From Pseudomonas bubulae (GTDB taxonomy: Bacteria; Pseudomonadota; Gammaproteobacteria; Pseudomonadales; Pseudomonadaceae): a DNA stretch of 64,000 bases. The stretch covers positions 4,005,001 to 4,069,000 of the forward strand of contig NZ_CP146077.1 in assembly GCF_037023725.1 (NCBI RefSeq), read 5' to 3'. A program made the position numbers and the translations under genes. Positions 27,338 through 36,080 of this stretch are shown here, piece by piece. The notes under the pieces are model-generated. The model was not told the origin of the DNA, did no database searches, and worked only from the letters and a program-made list of their open reading frames with translations. Within the stretch, counting starts at the first letter, position 1, and each line of letters begins with the position of its first letter.

Positions 27338-28102
27338 CTAGTCATCGGTCGTAGACACATTTGCGTCCACCTTGCAGGTGTTGCCAGTGCAACTGAACGC
27401 CAGTGCCGGGCGGCCGCCGTAATCATTTACATAGGTCAGCCAGGGTTTACTACCCAGTGCCGCCGCACTCACGCCCAGCTTGAGCGTGCCTTTTGGCAGC
27501 ACCATCAGCGGCTCAAAACCGGGAGAGGTTTTGCCCTCTTTGCTGCTGCGGACATCGATCAGCGTGATGTAGTACGGGGTAGGATTATTGACTTGAAAGT
27601 CATCGGCCTCACGGGTCAGGATCAGTTGTTTCTGCCAGGGGTCCGAGCGTTCCTGCTGGCTCGGCACTATCGAAGCCGGACGATAAAAAAGCTTGATGCG
27701 GGTCTGCAGGGCGATCTGCAGGCTGTTGGCCTTGTCGCTACGGGGCGGAATTTCGCGCAAATTGAAGTAATAGACGGTCTCCCGGTCCTGGGGCAGCGAC
27801 TTGACCGCAGGTAACGCCTGAACTTTCACCTGGCTTTTTTTACCGGGCTCCAGGCGCTGGACCGGTGGCAACACGATCAGCGGCGAGGTGATCTTGTTGC
27901 CTTGCTCATCCTCGATCCAGCCCTGGGCCAGGTAAGGCAACTGGGTGTTGTTGTTGGTGATGGTCATGCTCGCGGCATCCTTGCTGCCATCAAACACGAC
28001 CCGGGTTCGATCAAGACCAATGGCGGCATTGACGTTGCCGGTCTGCGACAGCATCAGGAGGACAAGCGACGAGTACGCGCAACTGAACGTTTTAATTTTC
28101 AT
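27338..28102 (-). CDS. Periplasmic fimbrial chaperone (PapD family)
   Basis: A 254-residue exported chaperone that caps pilin subunits by donor-strand complementation. It has a signal peptide (1-26), the conserved Arg near the first strand (LDRTRVVFDG), the family segment VYYFNLREIPP and the conserved Lys in RIKLFYRP. These Arg and Lys are equivalent to the C-terminus-anchoring residues of PapD. It overlaps the usher stop by 4 bp (ATGA). A Cys pair near the C terminus (SCTGNTCK) is a less common extra. Confidence 0.93.
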   Translation of the reverse strand: MKIKTFSCAYSSLVLLMLSQTGNVNAAIGLDRTRVVFDGSKDAASMTITNNNTQLPYLAQGWIEDEQGNKITSPLIVLPPVQRLEPGKKSQVKVQALPAVKSLPQDRETVYYFNLREIPPRSDKANSLQIALQTRIKLFYRPASIVPSQQERSDPWQKQLILTREADDFQVNNPTPYYITLIDVRSSKEGKTSPGFEPLMVLPKGTLKLGVSAAALGSKPWLTYVNDYGGRPALAFSCTGNTCKVDANVSTTDD

Positions 28103-30675
28103 GACTTTTTCTCGCTATCAACAATCCTGCCCAGAGAGGCTGACGCGGGCATGGTCTTGTCCGCTGCGACCCCCTGGCAGGACAGACTGAGGGTGGAAGC
28201 CAATCCGTCGACCGGTAAATCTTCAGGCATTACAAAGGTGCAACGCTCGGCACCACCCCAACTGACTATCATCCGCCCGCCGGGCTGAATACCACTGAGG
28301 TAGACGCTGCCAGCATCATTGACGATGCCGGTGCCCTGCTGTTTTTCGTTTTTCACCATGGCGCCGAACGGCGGCACGCTGCCATCAGGCAGGCTTAACA
28401 CAGCCATGGCCTTGAGCCCGGCAATCACCTCCAGCGTGCGATAACCGATGGCGCCCTCTGTCAGGGTCAACTGGGTCATGGACTCTGTCGCCTCCACATC
28501 GGCAGGCAAGCTTTCCAGATCGACACTGGCCGCAGTGCGCGTAAAGCTGCCGACATCCGAGACAACAGCCTTGCCGAAGGCATTGCTGCGCGTCGGGCTG
28601 CCATAGCCCCGGATCGGCACGCCAGGTACTCCACCGGTATCGATCATCAACCGGGTACCGCCCGTACCCGCAGTTCGATGCCCTGCGCCACCGTATGGCG
28701 TCAGTGTGCCGCCACCACGAGCAGACAGGGTGAGGCTGTTGTAGCTGTTCTCTTGCAGGGCAGCGCTGATGGAGACATCCGCCTGATCACCGGCATGGTT
28801 CAGGTACCCGCTAACCGAGGTGTTGCTTGCCGACAGTTGATAGCTGTTGCGCTGATCGAGCCGGTCACTGTAGTTCGTGGAATAGTTATTTTGGCCCTGA
28901 GAGCTACTGTTGACGCTGCTGGTGAGCGTCCCGGAGCGACCCATTGGCAGGCTTACTGACAGGTACATACCGGTGTGGTTGCTGGAGATGCCACTGTGCT
29001 GGTTTTTCTCCTGATTACGGAAAGCGTTCAGGGAAAGGCTCATGTTTCTTATCGAGCCCACGCTGAAATAGCGCGCCAGGGACAAGTTCCATCGCTCACT
29101 GCTCGGACGATCCCAATAGGACTGGTTGCTGTAGCTCAGATAAGCGGTAAGCCCCATATCCCGAAACTGCTTGTTGACTGTCGCAGTGTAAAGCGACTTG
29201 CTGCCCCCCACCGGACCACCGTAATGGCGCGCATTCAGGTACTCGCTCATGCTCATGTAGTTTTTTTGGGAAAAACGGTAACCCGCAAAGGTGACCTGAC
29301 TGTCGTACTGGTCGAAGTTTTTCGAATAGCTCAACTGAAAGGAATCGCCCGACAAGGACGTGCCCTGCAGCTTGGCGCTGGCCCGGGTCACATCGAATGA
29401 GATCGCTCCCAAGGCCAGCAGGTCGCGCCCCACCCCTACAGAAAGCGCCGTGTAATTATTGTCACTGAGACCACCGCCATACAGGGACCAGCCATTGCTT
29501 ACGCCCCAGGAGAATTCGCCTGCACCGAAGACGTCGCCCTGCCCTCCGTTGTGAAGAGAAGACGGTCGACCGCTGGCCAGTTTGTAACGCACAGTGCCGG
29601 GACGCGTCAGGTAGGGAATGTTGGCCGACTCAACCTGGAAGGTGGTGACGCTGCCGTCCTGCTCTTCGACGCGCACCTCCAGGGTCCCGGTTACGGCATC
29701 ATTCAGATCCCGAATACGAAAAGGGCCCGCCGCAACCAGCGCTTCATAAAGCACACGGCCTTGCTGGCTGATAATGACCCTGGCATTGGTTTTGGCAACG
29801 CCGACAACTTCCGGTGCATAGCCACGCAAATTGGGCGGCAACTGGTTGTCATCCGAGTTGAGTGCAACGCCGGTAAAACGGAAGCTGTCGAACACGTTCG
29901 AATACAGGTAGTTTTCTCCCAGAGTCAGACGCGCCTGAATCGCAGGCAGCGCTCGATAGGCATAAAAGCGGCTCCACTCCAGCCGTCGCGCACGACTGTA
30001 GCTTTCGTCTTCGATACGGCCCTGCCAGTCTGCACGCAAGCGCCAGGGGCCCGCGTTTGCGCCGAACGTGCCATTGCCGCTCAAGTCGGTTTGACGGGCT
30101 GAGCCCTTCCGCCCGCTGGACTTGGCCGTGAGGTTGTAATCCATCAGAACGCCCGGCACGCCGTTGTCCCACCGGGAAGGCGGATCCCAGTTCCGGGCGT
30201 TGTACTCCAGATAGGCTTGCGGCACGGAAATATGCAGGCTAGAGGTCGCCAGATCGCCACTGACTTCCATGCCCGCCAGGCTATTGATATGCAGGCACTC
30301 GCCGCTCTTCCACCAGCCGAGCCGAGCTTGCATTTCAGGCTTGAGCCCCAGTTGCTCAACCAGCTCGGTCGACAGGCAGGCCTGGCTACCTTTGGGGTCA
30401 TCGTCAGGAGGGTAAAAAGCTATGCGCTGCTCAGGCAGCCATTGCGAGTTGACCTGCACCTGCAGCGGATAAACGCCAGGCAAGATAAAACCGCTGCGAG
30501 AAAATTGGGACAAGTCGATATTGGTACGATCGCTGAGGTCCAGAATATCGGTATTGAACTGAATCTCATCCCCGGCCCATACCTCAGCGCCCAGCGACAT
30601 CAATCCGCTCAACACGCCGGTGCGCAGTATCATTTGGGCGGCTGAGAGATCCCGCCCGGTAAACAGCCCGTACAT
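28099..30675 (-). CDS. Outer-membrane fimbrial usher (FimD/PapC family)
   Basis: An 858-residue usher that receives chaperone-subunit complexes and assembles the fibre across the outer membrane. The N-terminal periplasmic domain (about 35-170), the large 24-strand barrel with plug (LRGYAPEVVGVAKTNARVIISQQGRVLYE) and the C-terminal domains (GAIGYRTLEVIAGLKAMAVL, PPFGAMVKNEKQQGTGIVNDAGSVYLSGI) are all recognisable. The N-terminal signal is weakly defined. ATG follows directly on the TGA of the upstream pilin gene. Confidence 0.95.
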   Translation of the reverse strand: MYGLFTGRDLSAAQMILRTGVLSGLMSLGAEVWAGDEIQFNTDILDLSDRTNIDLSQFSRSGFILPGVYPLQVQVNSQWLPEQRIAFYPPDDDPKGSQACLSTELVEQLGLKPEMQARLGWWKSGECLHINSLAGMEVSGDLATSSLHISVPQAYLEYNARNWDPPSRWDNGVPGVLMDYNLTAKSSGRKGSARQTDLSGNGTFGANAGPWRLRADWQGRIEDESYSRARRLEWSRFYAYRALPAIQARLTLGENYLYSNVFDSFRFTGVALNSDDNQLPPNLRGYAPEVVGVAKTNARVIISQQGRVLYEALVAAGPFRIRDLNDAVTGTLEVRVEEQDGSVTTFQVESANIPYLTRPGTVRYKLASGRPSSLHNGGQGDVFGAGEFSWGVSNGWSLYGGGLSDNNYTALSVGVGRDLLALGAISFDVTRASAKLQGTSLSGDSFQLSYSKNFDQYDSQVTFAGYRFSQKNYMSMSEYLNARHYGGPVGGSKSLYTATVNKQFRDMGLTAYLSYSNQSYWDRPSSERWNLSLARYFSVGSIRNMSLSLNAFRNQEKNQHSGISSNHTGMYLSVSLPMGRSGTLTSSVNSSSQGQNNYSTNYSDRLDQRNSYQLSASNTSVSGYLNHAGDQADVSISAALQENSYNSLTLSARGGGTLTPYGGAGHRTAGTGGTRLMIDTGGVPGVPIRGYGSPTRSNAFGKAVVSDVGSFTRTAASVDLESLPADVEATESMTQLTLTEGAIGYRTLEVIAGLKAMAVLSLPDGSVPPFGAMVKNEKQQGTGIVNDAGSVYLSGIQPGGRMIVSWGGAERCTFVMPEDLPVDGLASTLSLSCQGVAADKTMPASASLGRIVDSEKKS

Positions 30676-31242
30676 TCAGAAATACTCCAGGCGGAAACGC
30701 ACCGCAGTTCGGTGAGAACCAACCGCTACAGGACGACCATTGCCAACCAGTTGAAGGGTGTAATGCAGCTCCTGGTCCGCTCCGGTCAGAGGCGCCAGGG
30801 GCATGGGTACTCCCGGGATGCTTTCCTGCCCTTGGGTATCGGCAATACGCAGGGCCAACCCCCGGGCCGCTCCGCCAATGGCAAACAAGCGCCCGCTGGC
30901 ATCCGCCAGGCCATCAAACGTCACCCTTACATGCTGCCAGTCAGGCAAGTAACTGCCTGGACGAAAAGAGTCAGGCCTGGCCAATGAGCATTTAATTAAA
31001 CGCAATGTGAATATCTTTGGCAAAGATTGACCCTGACGAATAAGTTGCCCCATGGGCAAAGGGTCGAATTCAACGAGTTGATAAGCGCTACTCGCATCAA
31101 GTGCACACGCAGAATCAACAATTTGCCCTTCAAGTGTTACGCGCCCACCCCCCTGACTTGCTAGTGCAGTACACACACCGAAACCCAACGTTATAAACAC
31201 AAAGAACGAGGTAACCACTACTGAAATCGAGAGTGCTTTCAC
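30676..31242 (-). CDS. Fimbrial pilin-like subunit
   Basis: A 188-residue exported subunit starting MKALSISVVV, with a long hydrophobic signal peptide (to about residue 29). The mature part has a donor-strand-like start (GGRVTLEGQIVDSACALD), the second cysteine in LIKCSLARP, and ends VRFRLEYF with a tyrosine in the penultimate position. It is placed between the major pilin and usher genes, so it may be an anchor, terminator or minor shaft subunit. Similarity in layout to the subunit at 26743-27315 suggests an old duplication. Confidence 0.82.
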   Translation of the reverse strand: MKALSISVVVTSFFVFITLGFGVCTALASQGGGRVTLEGQIVDSACALDASSAYQLVEFDPLPMGQLIRQGQSLPKIFTLRLIKCSLARPDSFRPGSYLPDWQHVRVTFDGLADASGRLFAIGGAARGLALRIADTQGQESIPGVPMPLAPLTGADQELHYTLQLVGNGRPVAVGSHRTAVRFRLEYF

Positions 31243-31304
31243 AGGAAACTCCCACCTGCAATTGCCCTGCTGTCGAACTTCCTACAACAGGGCAACCGGA
31301 CAAC

Positions 31305-31850
31305 CTACTGATATGCCAGCGCGAAGTTCGTAACAGCAGTAAAAGTACCTGTACCTACAGTAGTGGTTGTAGATGTTTGACCTTTCAACTGAGCACCAAA
31401 GGTCAGCGTATTGCTACCCGCCGTAATACCTTTCGGGCGGGTTGCAGTACCCAGCGTTATGGCGGTACCGTCGAACTCGGTCAGAAGGATGCCCGCACCG
31501 GCAACGCCGTTCAGGGCCAATGCTCCTGGCACTGCTGTCGCCCCCGTACCGGTAAAGGTGGCCTTGACTGTATTGTCGGTGAGACCGGTCAATGAACAAC
31601 CGGTCAACTCGATGTTGAAATATTGCTTGGTACCGATGCCACCATTATTCAGCTGAGATTTGGACACCGAACCCAGCGGAACAGGTTGATCCACACTTTC
31701 AGGTGTAATGGAGCAGGCCGACTCCAAAATTTCACCGCTAAACGTGACAGTACCCGATCCTGCTCCCGCAGCACTGGCAACTGATGCCGAACAAGCCAGC
31801 AACACCATAGACGCCAAAGCAGACTTGGCAGACTTCATTGCAACACCCAT
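31305..31850 (-). CDS. fimA: Major fimbrial pilin
   Basis: A 181-residue type 1-like pilin. The ATG at 31850 has GGGGG six bases upstream; the signal peptide (MKSAKSALASMVLLACSA) ends around VASAAGAG. The mature protein shows GTVTFSGEILESACSI with the first cysteine, the second in LTGCSLTG, Gly/Ala/Thr richness and the ending NFALAYQ with a penultimate tyrosine. First gene of the fimbrial operon and the best candidate for the shaft subunit because of its position and composition. Confidence 0.88.
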   Translation of the reverse strand: MGVAMKSAKSALASMVLLACSASVASAAGAGSGTVTFSGEILESACSITPESVDQPVPLGSVSKSQLNNGGIGTKQYFNIELTGCSLTGLTDNTVKATFTGTGATAVPGALALNGVAGAGILLTEFDGTAITLGTATRPKGITAGSNTLTFGAQLKGQTSTTTTVGTGTFTAVTNFALAYQ

Positions 31851-32183
31851 CAAACACCCCCTACAAAAATGCATTACAACAATTGTTTAATAAACTGAAG
31901 ATTTAGTTTAAGTTTAAATCCCGACACTTATTCATACCCCAAGGAAATAAAAGCGAAAGCCATTAGCTGACTTTTACCCATCCCCACACACCGAAGTAAG
32001 AAGCAACTAAACTAACAGCTAACTTTCAAACAATAAGTAAGGCACTTCCAACTGTCTTGTAGGATCCCACCTAATACAAGATAGATATATAACACCGCAC
32101 TAGCAGAGATTATTTGACGGAGGCGAATTTAAAAGTAACTACTCGACGCAAAATACCTGCACTCCACCCCGTCAACTGACACG
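31851..32183 (-). promoter_or_regulatory. A+T-rich leader of the fimbrial operon
   Basis: This 333-bp gap between flhB and fimA holds no gene that I can support. It is markedly A+T-rich compared with the flagellar genes on either side and should contain the fimA promoter, but I could not pick a convincing -10/-35 pair. A perfect inverted repeat TCTTGTA-N13-TACAAGA at 32055-32081 is a possible operator. No invertase site or recombinase was seen. Confidence 0.45.
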
Positions 32184-33320
32184 CTACTCGTCACGGCGCA
32201 AATCCGCCGGGATCGGCAAGTCCTTGAGGGGGTCCGGGCGCTTGCCCTTGCCGGCCTGGTACTGGCGGATCTGGTAGACGTAGGCCAGCACCTGGGCCAC
32301 GGCCAGGTACAAGCCGGCGGGGATTTCCTGCTCCAGCTCCGTGGAGTAATAGATCGACCGCGCCAGCGCCGGCGACTCCAGCAGCAGGATGTTGTGCTTG
32401 GTACCGATCTCGCGAATTTTCAGCGCCAGGAAGTCACTGCCCTTGGCCAGCAACATCGGCGCCCCGCCCTTCTCCGGGTCGTACTTGAGGGCCACGGCGT
32501 AGTGGGTCGGGTTGGTGATTATGACGTCGGCATCCGGGATCGCCGCCATCATGCGCCGCTGGGACATTTCACGCTGCACCTGACGTATGCGCTGCTTGAC
32601 CTCCGGGCGCCCTTCCTGATCCTTGTGCTCGTCGCGTACTTCCTGCTTGGTCATCAGCAATTTCTGATGGCTTTCCCATAGCTGTACCGGTACGTCCACC
32701 GCAGCGATCAGGATCAATCCGCAGGCCATCCACAACGCACTCCAACCCACCACTTGCAGGCTGTGGATCACTGCCAGTTCCAGCGGCTCATGGGCGATGC
32801 GCAGCAGGTCATCGATGTCGGACTTCAACACCAGCAAGGCCACGATCAGGATGATAAAGAATTTGGCCAGGGCCTTGAGCAGCTCCACCAGCGCCTTGGC
32901 CGAGAACATGCGCTTGATCCCGGCGGCCGGGTTCATGCGGCTGAATTTGGGCGCCAGGCTGCCCGCAGCAAAGAGCCAGCCGCCAAGGGATATCGGGCCG
33001 ACCAGGGCCGCGATCAACAACGTGATCAGTACTGGCTGCACCGCGATCAAGGCGATTTTCCCTGAATGCAGCAGAAACGCGCCCATGGAATCCGGATTAA
33101 GCAGCACTTCGCGGCTCAAGCTGAAGTTGTAACGCATCAGCTCCATCAAATCCTGCGCCAGCGCACCGCCAAAAATCAGCAAGCCCGCCGAACCAGCCAG
33201 CATGATGGCCAGGGTGTTCAGCTCTTTGGAACGTGCAATTTCACCCTTTTCCCTGGAGTCCTTTTTTCGTTTCTCCGTGGGGTCTTCTGTTTTATCGGCG
33301 CCACTCTCGCTTTCGGCCAT
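32184..33320 (-). CDS. flhB: Flagellar export switch protein FlhB
   Basis: A 378-residue export-gate subunit with a charged N terminus, four membrane helices (about 35-210) and a cytoplasmic domain containing the autocleavage motif NPTH (270-273). Cleavage there allows the switch from rod/hook to filament export, in concert with FliK. The C-terminal tail is Lys/Pro/Asp rich. It starts three bases after the fliR stop and is the last flagellar gene before the fimbrial cluster. Confidence 0.97.
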   Translation of the reverse strand: MAESESGADKTEDPTEKRKKDSREKGEIARSKELNTLAIMLAGSAGLLIFGGALAQDLMELMRYNFSLSREVLLNPDSMGAFLLHSGKIALIAVQPVLITLLIAALVGPISLGGWLFAAGSLAPKFSRMNPAAGIKRMFSAKALVELLKALAKFFIILIVALLVLKSDIDDLLRIAHEPLELAVIHSLQVVGWSALWMACGLILIAAVDVPVQLWESHQKLLMTKQEVRDEHKDQEGRPEVKQRIRQVQREMSQRRMMAAIPDADVIITNPTHYAVALKYDPEKGGAPMLLAKGSDFLALKIREIGTKHNILLLESPALARSIYYSTELEQEIPAGLYLAVAQVLAYVYQIRQYQAGKGKRPDPLKDLPIPADLRRDE

Positions 33321-33322
33321 GG

Positions 33323-34105
33323 CTATCTGGCCTGCGCAAGATCACGTAAAAACTGCAGGGCCTCAGAGGCCAGCGGTTGATACTGGTTGAGAATGTCCGC
33401 CATGCTGATCCACAGGATCACCATGCCCAGCACCAGGGTCAGCGGAAAACCGATGGCAAAGATATTCAGTTGCGGCGCGGCCCGGGTCATTACGCCGAAG
33501 GCAATGTTGACCACCAGCAGCGCAGTGATCGCCGGCAGTACCAGAAGCAACGCCGCACCCAGCACCCAGCCGAGTTTATTGGCGATTTCCCAGTAGTGGT
33601 TGGGCAACAAGCCACCGCCCACCGGCAAGGTGGTGAAGCTCTCGGTCAACACTTCAAATACAACCAGATGGCCATTCATGGACAAAAACAGCAAGGTCAC
33701 CAGCATGGTGAAAAACTGCCCGATTACTGCCACGTTGACCCCGTTGGCCGGGTCGACCATGGACGCAAAGCCCATGCCCATCTGGATCGCGACAATTTGC
33801 CCGGCGACCACGAACGCATGAAAAAACAGCTGCAATGCAAACCCCAGTAACGCACCGATGACGATTTGCTCGGCAATCAGCATCAGGCCACTGAGATCCA
33901 GCGGGTTGACGGCGGGCAACGGCGGCAGGCTGGGCATGATTGCCAGGGTAATCGCCAGGGACAAAAACAACTTGATGCGTTTGGGCACCAGGGTGGTGCC
34001 GATGATCGGCATGGTGGTCAGCAGCGCGCCCACCCGGAATAGCGGCAGCATAAAGCTGGCGACCCAGGTACTGATCTGCGCGTCTGTCAGGGCGAGCAGC
34101 GACAT
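33323..34105 (-). CDS. fliR: Flagellar export protein FliR
   Basis: A 260-residue hydrophobic component of the FliPQR export channel, with about six membrane-buried segments. Typical motifs are FRVGALLTTMPIIGTTLVP and QMGMGFASMVDPANG. The gene follows fliQ immediately, and its product assembles with five FliP and four FliQ copies into the helical gate at the base of the rod. The start ATG follows the fliQ stop without a gap. Confidence 0.96.
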   Translation of the reverse strand: MSLLALTDAQISTWVASFMLPLFRVGALLTTMPIIGTTLVPKRIKLFLSLAITLAIMPSLPPLPAVNPLDLSGLMLIAEQIVIGALLGFALQLFFHAFVVAGQIVAIQMGMGFASMVDPANGVNVAVIGQFFTMLVTLLFLSMNGHLVVFEVLTESFTTLPVGGGLLPNHYWEIANKLGWVLGAALLLVLPAITALLVVNIAFGVMTRAAPQLNIFAIGFPLTLVLGMVILWISMADILNQYQPLASEALQFLRDLAQAR

Positions 34106-34375
34106 TTAGCCGATCAACTGCGGAATGCTGCCGTACAACTGCAGGATGTATTCCATAAAGGTCTGCACCAGCCACGGCCCGGCCACGATCAGGGTGACCA
34201 GCATCACCAGCAAGCGTGGGAGGAAGCTCAGGGTCTGTTCGTTGATCTGGGTCGCGGCCTGGAACATCGCCACCAGCAACCCCACCAGCAAGCTGGGTAT
34301 TACCAGCACGGCAACCATCAGGGTGGTCAGCCACAACGCACTGCGAAACAGGTCTACCGCGACTTCTGGGGTCAT
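34106..34375 (-). CDS. fliQ: Flagellar export protein FliQ
   Basis: An 89-residue protein with two membrane-inserted helices (about 15-40 and 52-76) joined by the conserved loop FQAATQINEQTLSFLPR. It is a small subunit of the FliPQR export gate. Length and motif agree fully with the family. It lies four bases after fliP. Confidence 0.97.
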   Translation of the reverse strand: MTPEVAVDLFRSALWLTTLMVAVLVIPSLLVGLLVAMFQAATQINEQTLSFLPRLLVMLVTLIVAGPWLVQTFMEYILQLYGSIPQLIG

Positions 34376-34379
34376 GGGG

Positions 34380-35123
34380 TCAAACTCCGCCGAAACTGCT
34401 GGCCAGGGTGCCGATAATCAGCGCCCAGCCATCCACCAGTACAAACAGCATGATTTTAAACGGCAACGAGATGATCAGTGGCGAGAGCATCATCATGCCC
34501 ATGGCCATCAGCACACTGGCCACTACCAGGTCGATAATCAGAAACGGAATAAAGATCATAAAACCGATCTGGAAGGCGGTTTTAAGCTCCGAGGTGACAA
34601 ACGCCGGCACCAGAATGGTCAGGGGTGCGGCATCCGGGGTGGCGATATCGGTACGTTTGGACAGGCGCATAAACAGCTCAAGGTCGCTGCTGCGGGTCTG
34701 CGCCAGCATAAAGTCCTTGATCGGCACTTCAGCCTTGAGGATCGCATCCTGGGCCGAGAGCTTTTCGGCCAGATAGGGCTGCAAGGCATCGTTGTTTACC
34801 CGATCGAAAACCGGCGCCATGATAAACAGGGTCAAAAACAGCGCCATGCCGGTAAGGATCTGGTTCGATGGGGTTTGTTGCAAGCCCAGGGCCTGGCGCA
34901 GGATCGAAAACACAATGATGATCCGCGTAAAGCTGGTCATCAACATGACAAATGCCGGAATAAAGCTCAGCGCAGTCATGATCAGCAGGATTTGCAGGCT
35001 GACCGAGTACTCCTGCTGACCATTGGCCCCGGTGCCCAGGGTTATCGCCGGAATCGACAACGGGTCAGCCCCGAATGCCAATGGCGCGGCCAGTGCCAAC
35101 AACAGCGCGACTACAAAACGCAT
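34380..35123 (-). CDS. fliP: Flagellar export protein FliP
   Basis: A 247-residue gate protein with a cleavable signal peptide (about 1-18), four membrane segments and a periplasmic middle. Family motifs include [35 protein letters not shown] and [25 protein letters not shown]. The ATG at 35123 overlaps the fliO stop (TGATG); a TTG one codon earlier is unlikely. Confidence 0.96.
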   Translation of the reverse strand: MRFVVALLLALAAPLAFGADPLSIPAITLGTGANGQQEYSVSLQILLIMTALSFIPAFVMLMTSFTRIIIVFSILRQALGLQQTPSNQILTGMALFLTLFIMAPVFDRVNNDALQPYLAEKLSAQDAILKAEVPIKDFMLAQTRSSDLELFMRLSKRTDIATPDAAPLTILVPAFVTSELKTAFQIGFMIFIPFLIIDLVVASVLMAMGMMMLSPLIISLPFKIMLFVLVDGWALIIGTLASSFGGV

Positions 35124-35557
35124 CAAGGCTTGTCCTTTTGCTGACCGAGTATTTCCATCAGGCGCTTGGCAAACTCGGGGGTGGCCGGTTGCGCACTACC
35201 CGGCACCTGCACCGGCTCCTTGAGCACATGCAGCGGGGTTATCCGGCCCGGCGTAAGGCCGAGCAGGATCTGTTCATTGCCCACCTGCACCAGCACCAGC
35301 CGGTCCCGCGCACCCAGGGCCCGGGAGCTGATCAGTTCGATCACCTGGCCCTGGCGCGGGCCCGCCTGCTGTACACGGCGCAGCAACCAGGCCAGGGCGA
35401 AAATCAGCCCCAGCACCAGCAGCAGACCCAGTACCAGCTGGGTCAGCTGCCCGCCAACACTGGCGCCAGCCACCGGAGCCGCTGCGGTCGCAACCACCGG
35501 CTCGGCCGCCAGCACACTCAAGGGCAAGCCCAGTAAACCGCCAAGTAGCCGTTTCAT
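35123..35557 (-). CDS. fliO: Flagellar assembly protein FliO
   Basis: A 144-residue bitopic membrane protein that helps FliP assemble. It has an N-terminal hydrophobic signal, a second helix near 33-53 ([22 protein letters not shown]), and a small cytoplasmic domain with the FliO-type core [23 protein letters not shown]. The gene is directly between fliN and fliP with no spacer. Confidence 0.94.
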   Translation of the reverse strand: MKRLLGGLLGLPLSVLAAEPVVATAAAPVAGASVGGQLTQLVLGLLLVLGLIFALAWLLRRVQQAGPRQGQVIELISSRALGARDRLVLVQVGNEQILLGLTPGRITPLHVLKEPVQVPGSAQPATPEFAKRLMEILGQQKDKP

Positions 35558-36022
35558 TCAGCGCAGCTTCTTGATGCGTTCACTTGGGCTGATCACGTCG
35601 GTCAGACGGATGCCGAACTTCTCGTTGACCACCACCACTTCACCGTGGGCAATCAGGGTGCCGTTGACCAGCACATCCAGTGGTTCGCCGGCCAGACGGT
35701 CCAGCTCGATCACCGAGCCCTGATTGAGTTGCAGCAGGTTGCGGATATTGATGTCGGTACTTCCCACTTCCATGGAGATCGACACCGGAATATCCAGAAT
35801 CACGTCGAGGTTGGGGCCATCCAGGGTCACCGGCTGGTTGTTGCGCGGCACACTGCCGAACTCTTCCATCGGCAGTCGGCTGGAAGAGGGCTTGGTTGCC
35901 GCATCGGCCGCCAGTAGCGCGTCGATATCGGCCTGGCCAACATCGCCGGTTTCTTCCAGCGCAGCTGCCCATTCATCAGCCAGCGCCTGGTCTGCAGCGG
36001 TTGTATCGTGTTCGTTAGCCAT
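35558..36022 (-). CDS. fliN: C-ring switch protein FliN
   Basis: A 154-residue protein with the SpoA domain (about 75-154; VILDIPVSISMEVGSTDINIRNLLQLNQGSVIEL) that builds the lower rim of the C-ring and receives FliH. The N-terminal extension contains GQADIDALLAAD (about 29-40), very like the CheY-docking EIDALL motif of FliM. The ATG at 36022 has GAGG upstream; the longer frame is not needed. Confidence 0.95.
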   Translation of the reverse strand: MANEHDTTAADQALADEWAAALEETGDVGQADIDALLAADAATKPSSSRLPMEEFGSVPRNNQPVTLDGPNLDVILDIPVSISMEVGSTDINIRNLLQLNQGSVIELDRLAGEPLDVLVNGTLIAHGEVVVVNEKFGIRLTDVISPSERIKKLR

Positions 36023-36080
36023 GGGGGTGTCCTCGGCGGGCATTCAATCATTAGCACAGCAAATTCTTGTGGCCAGGCGC

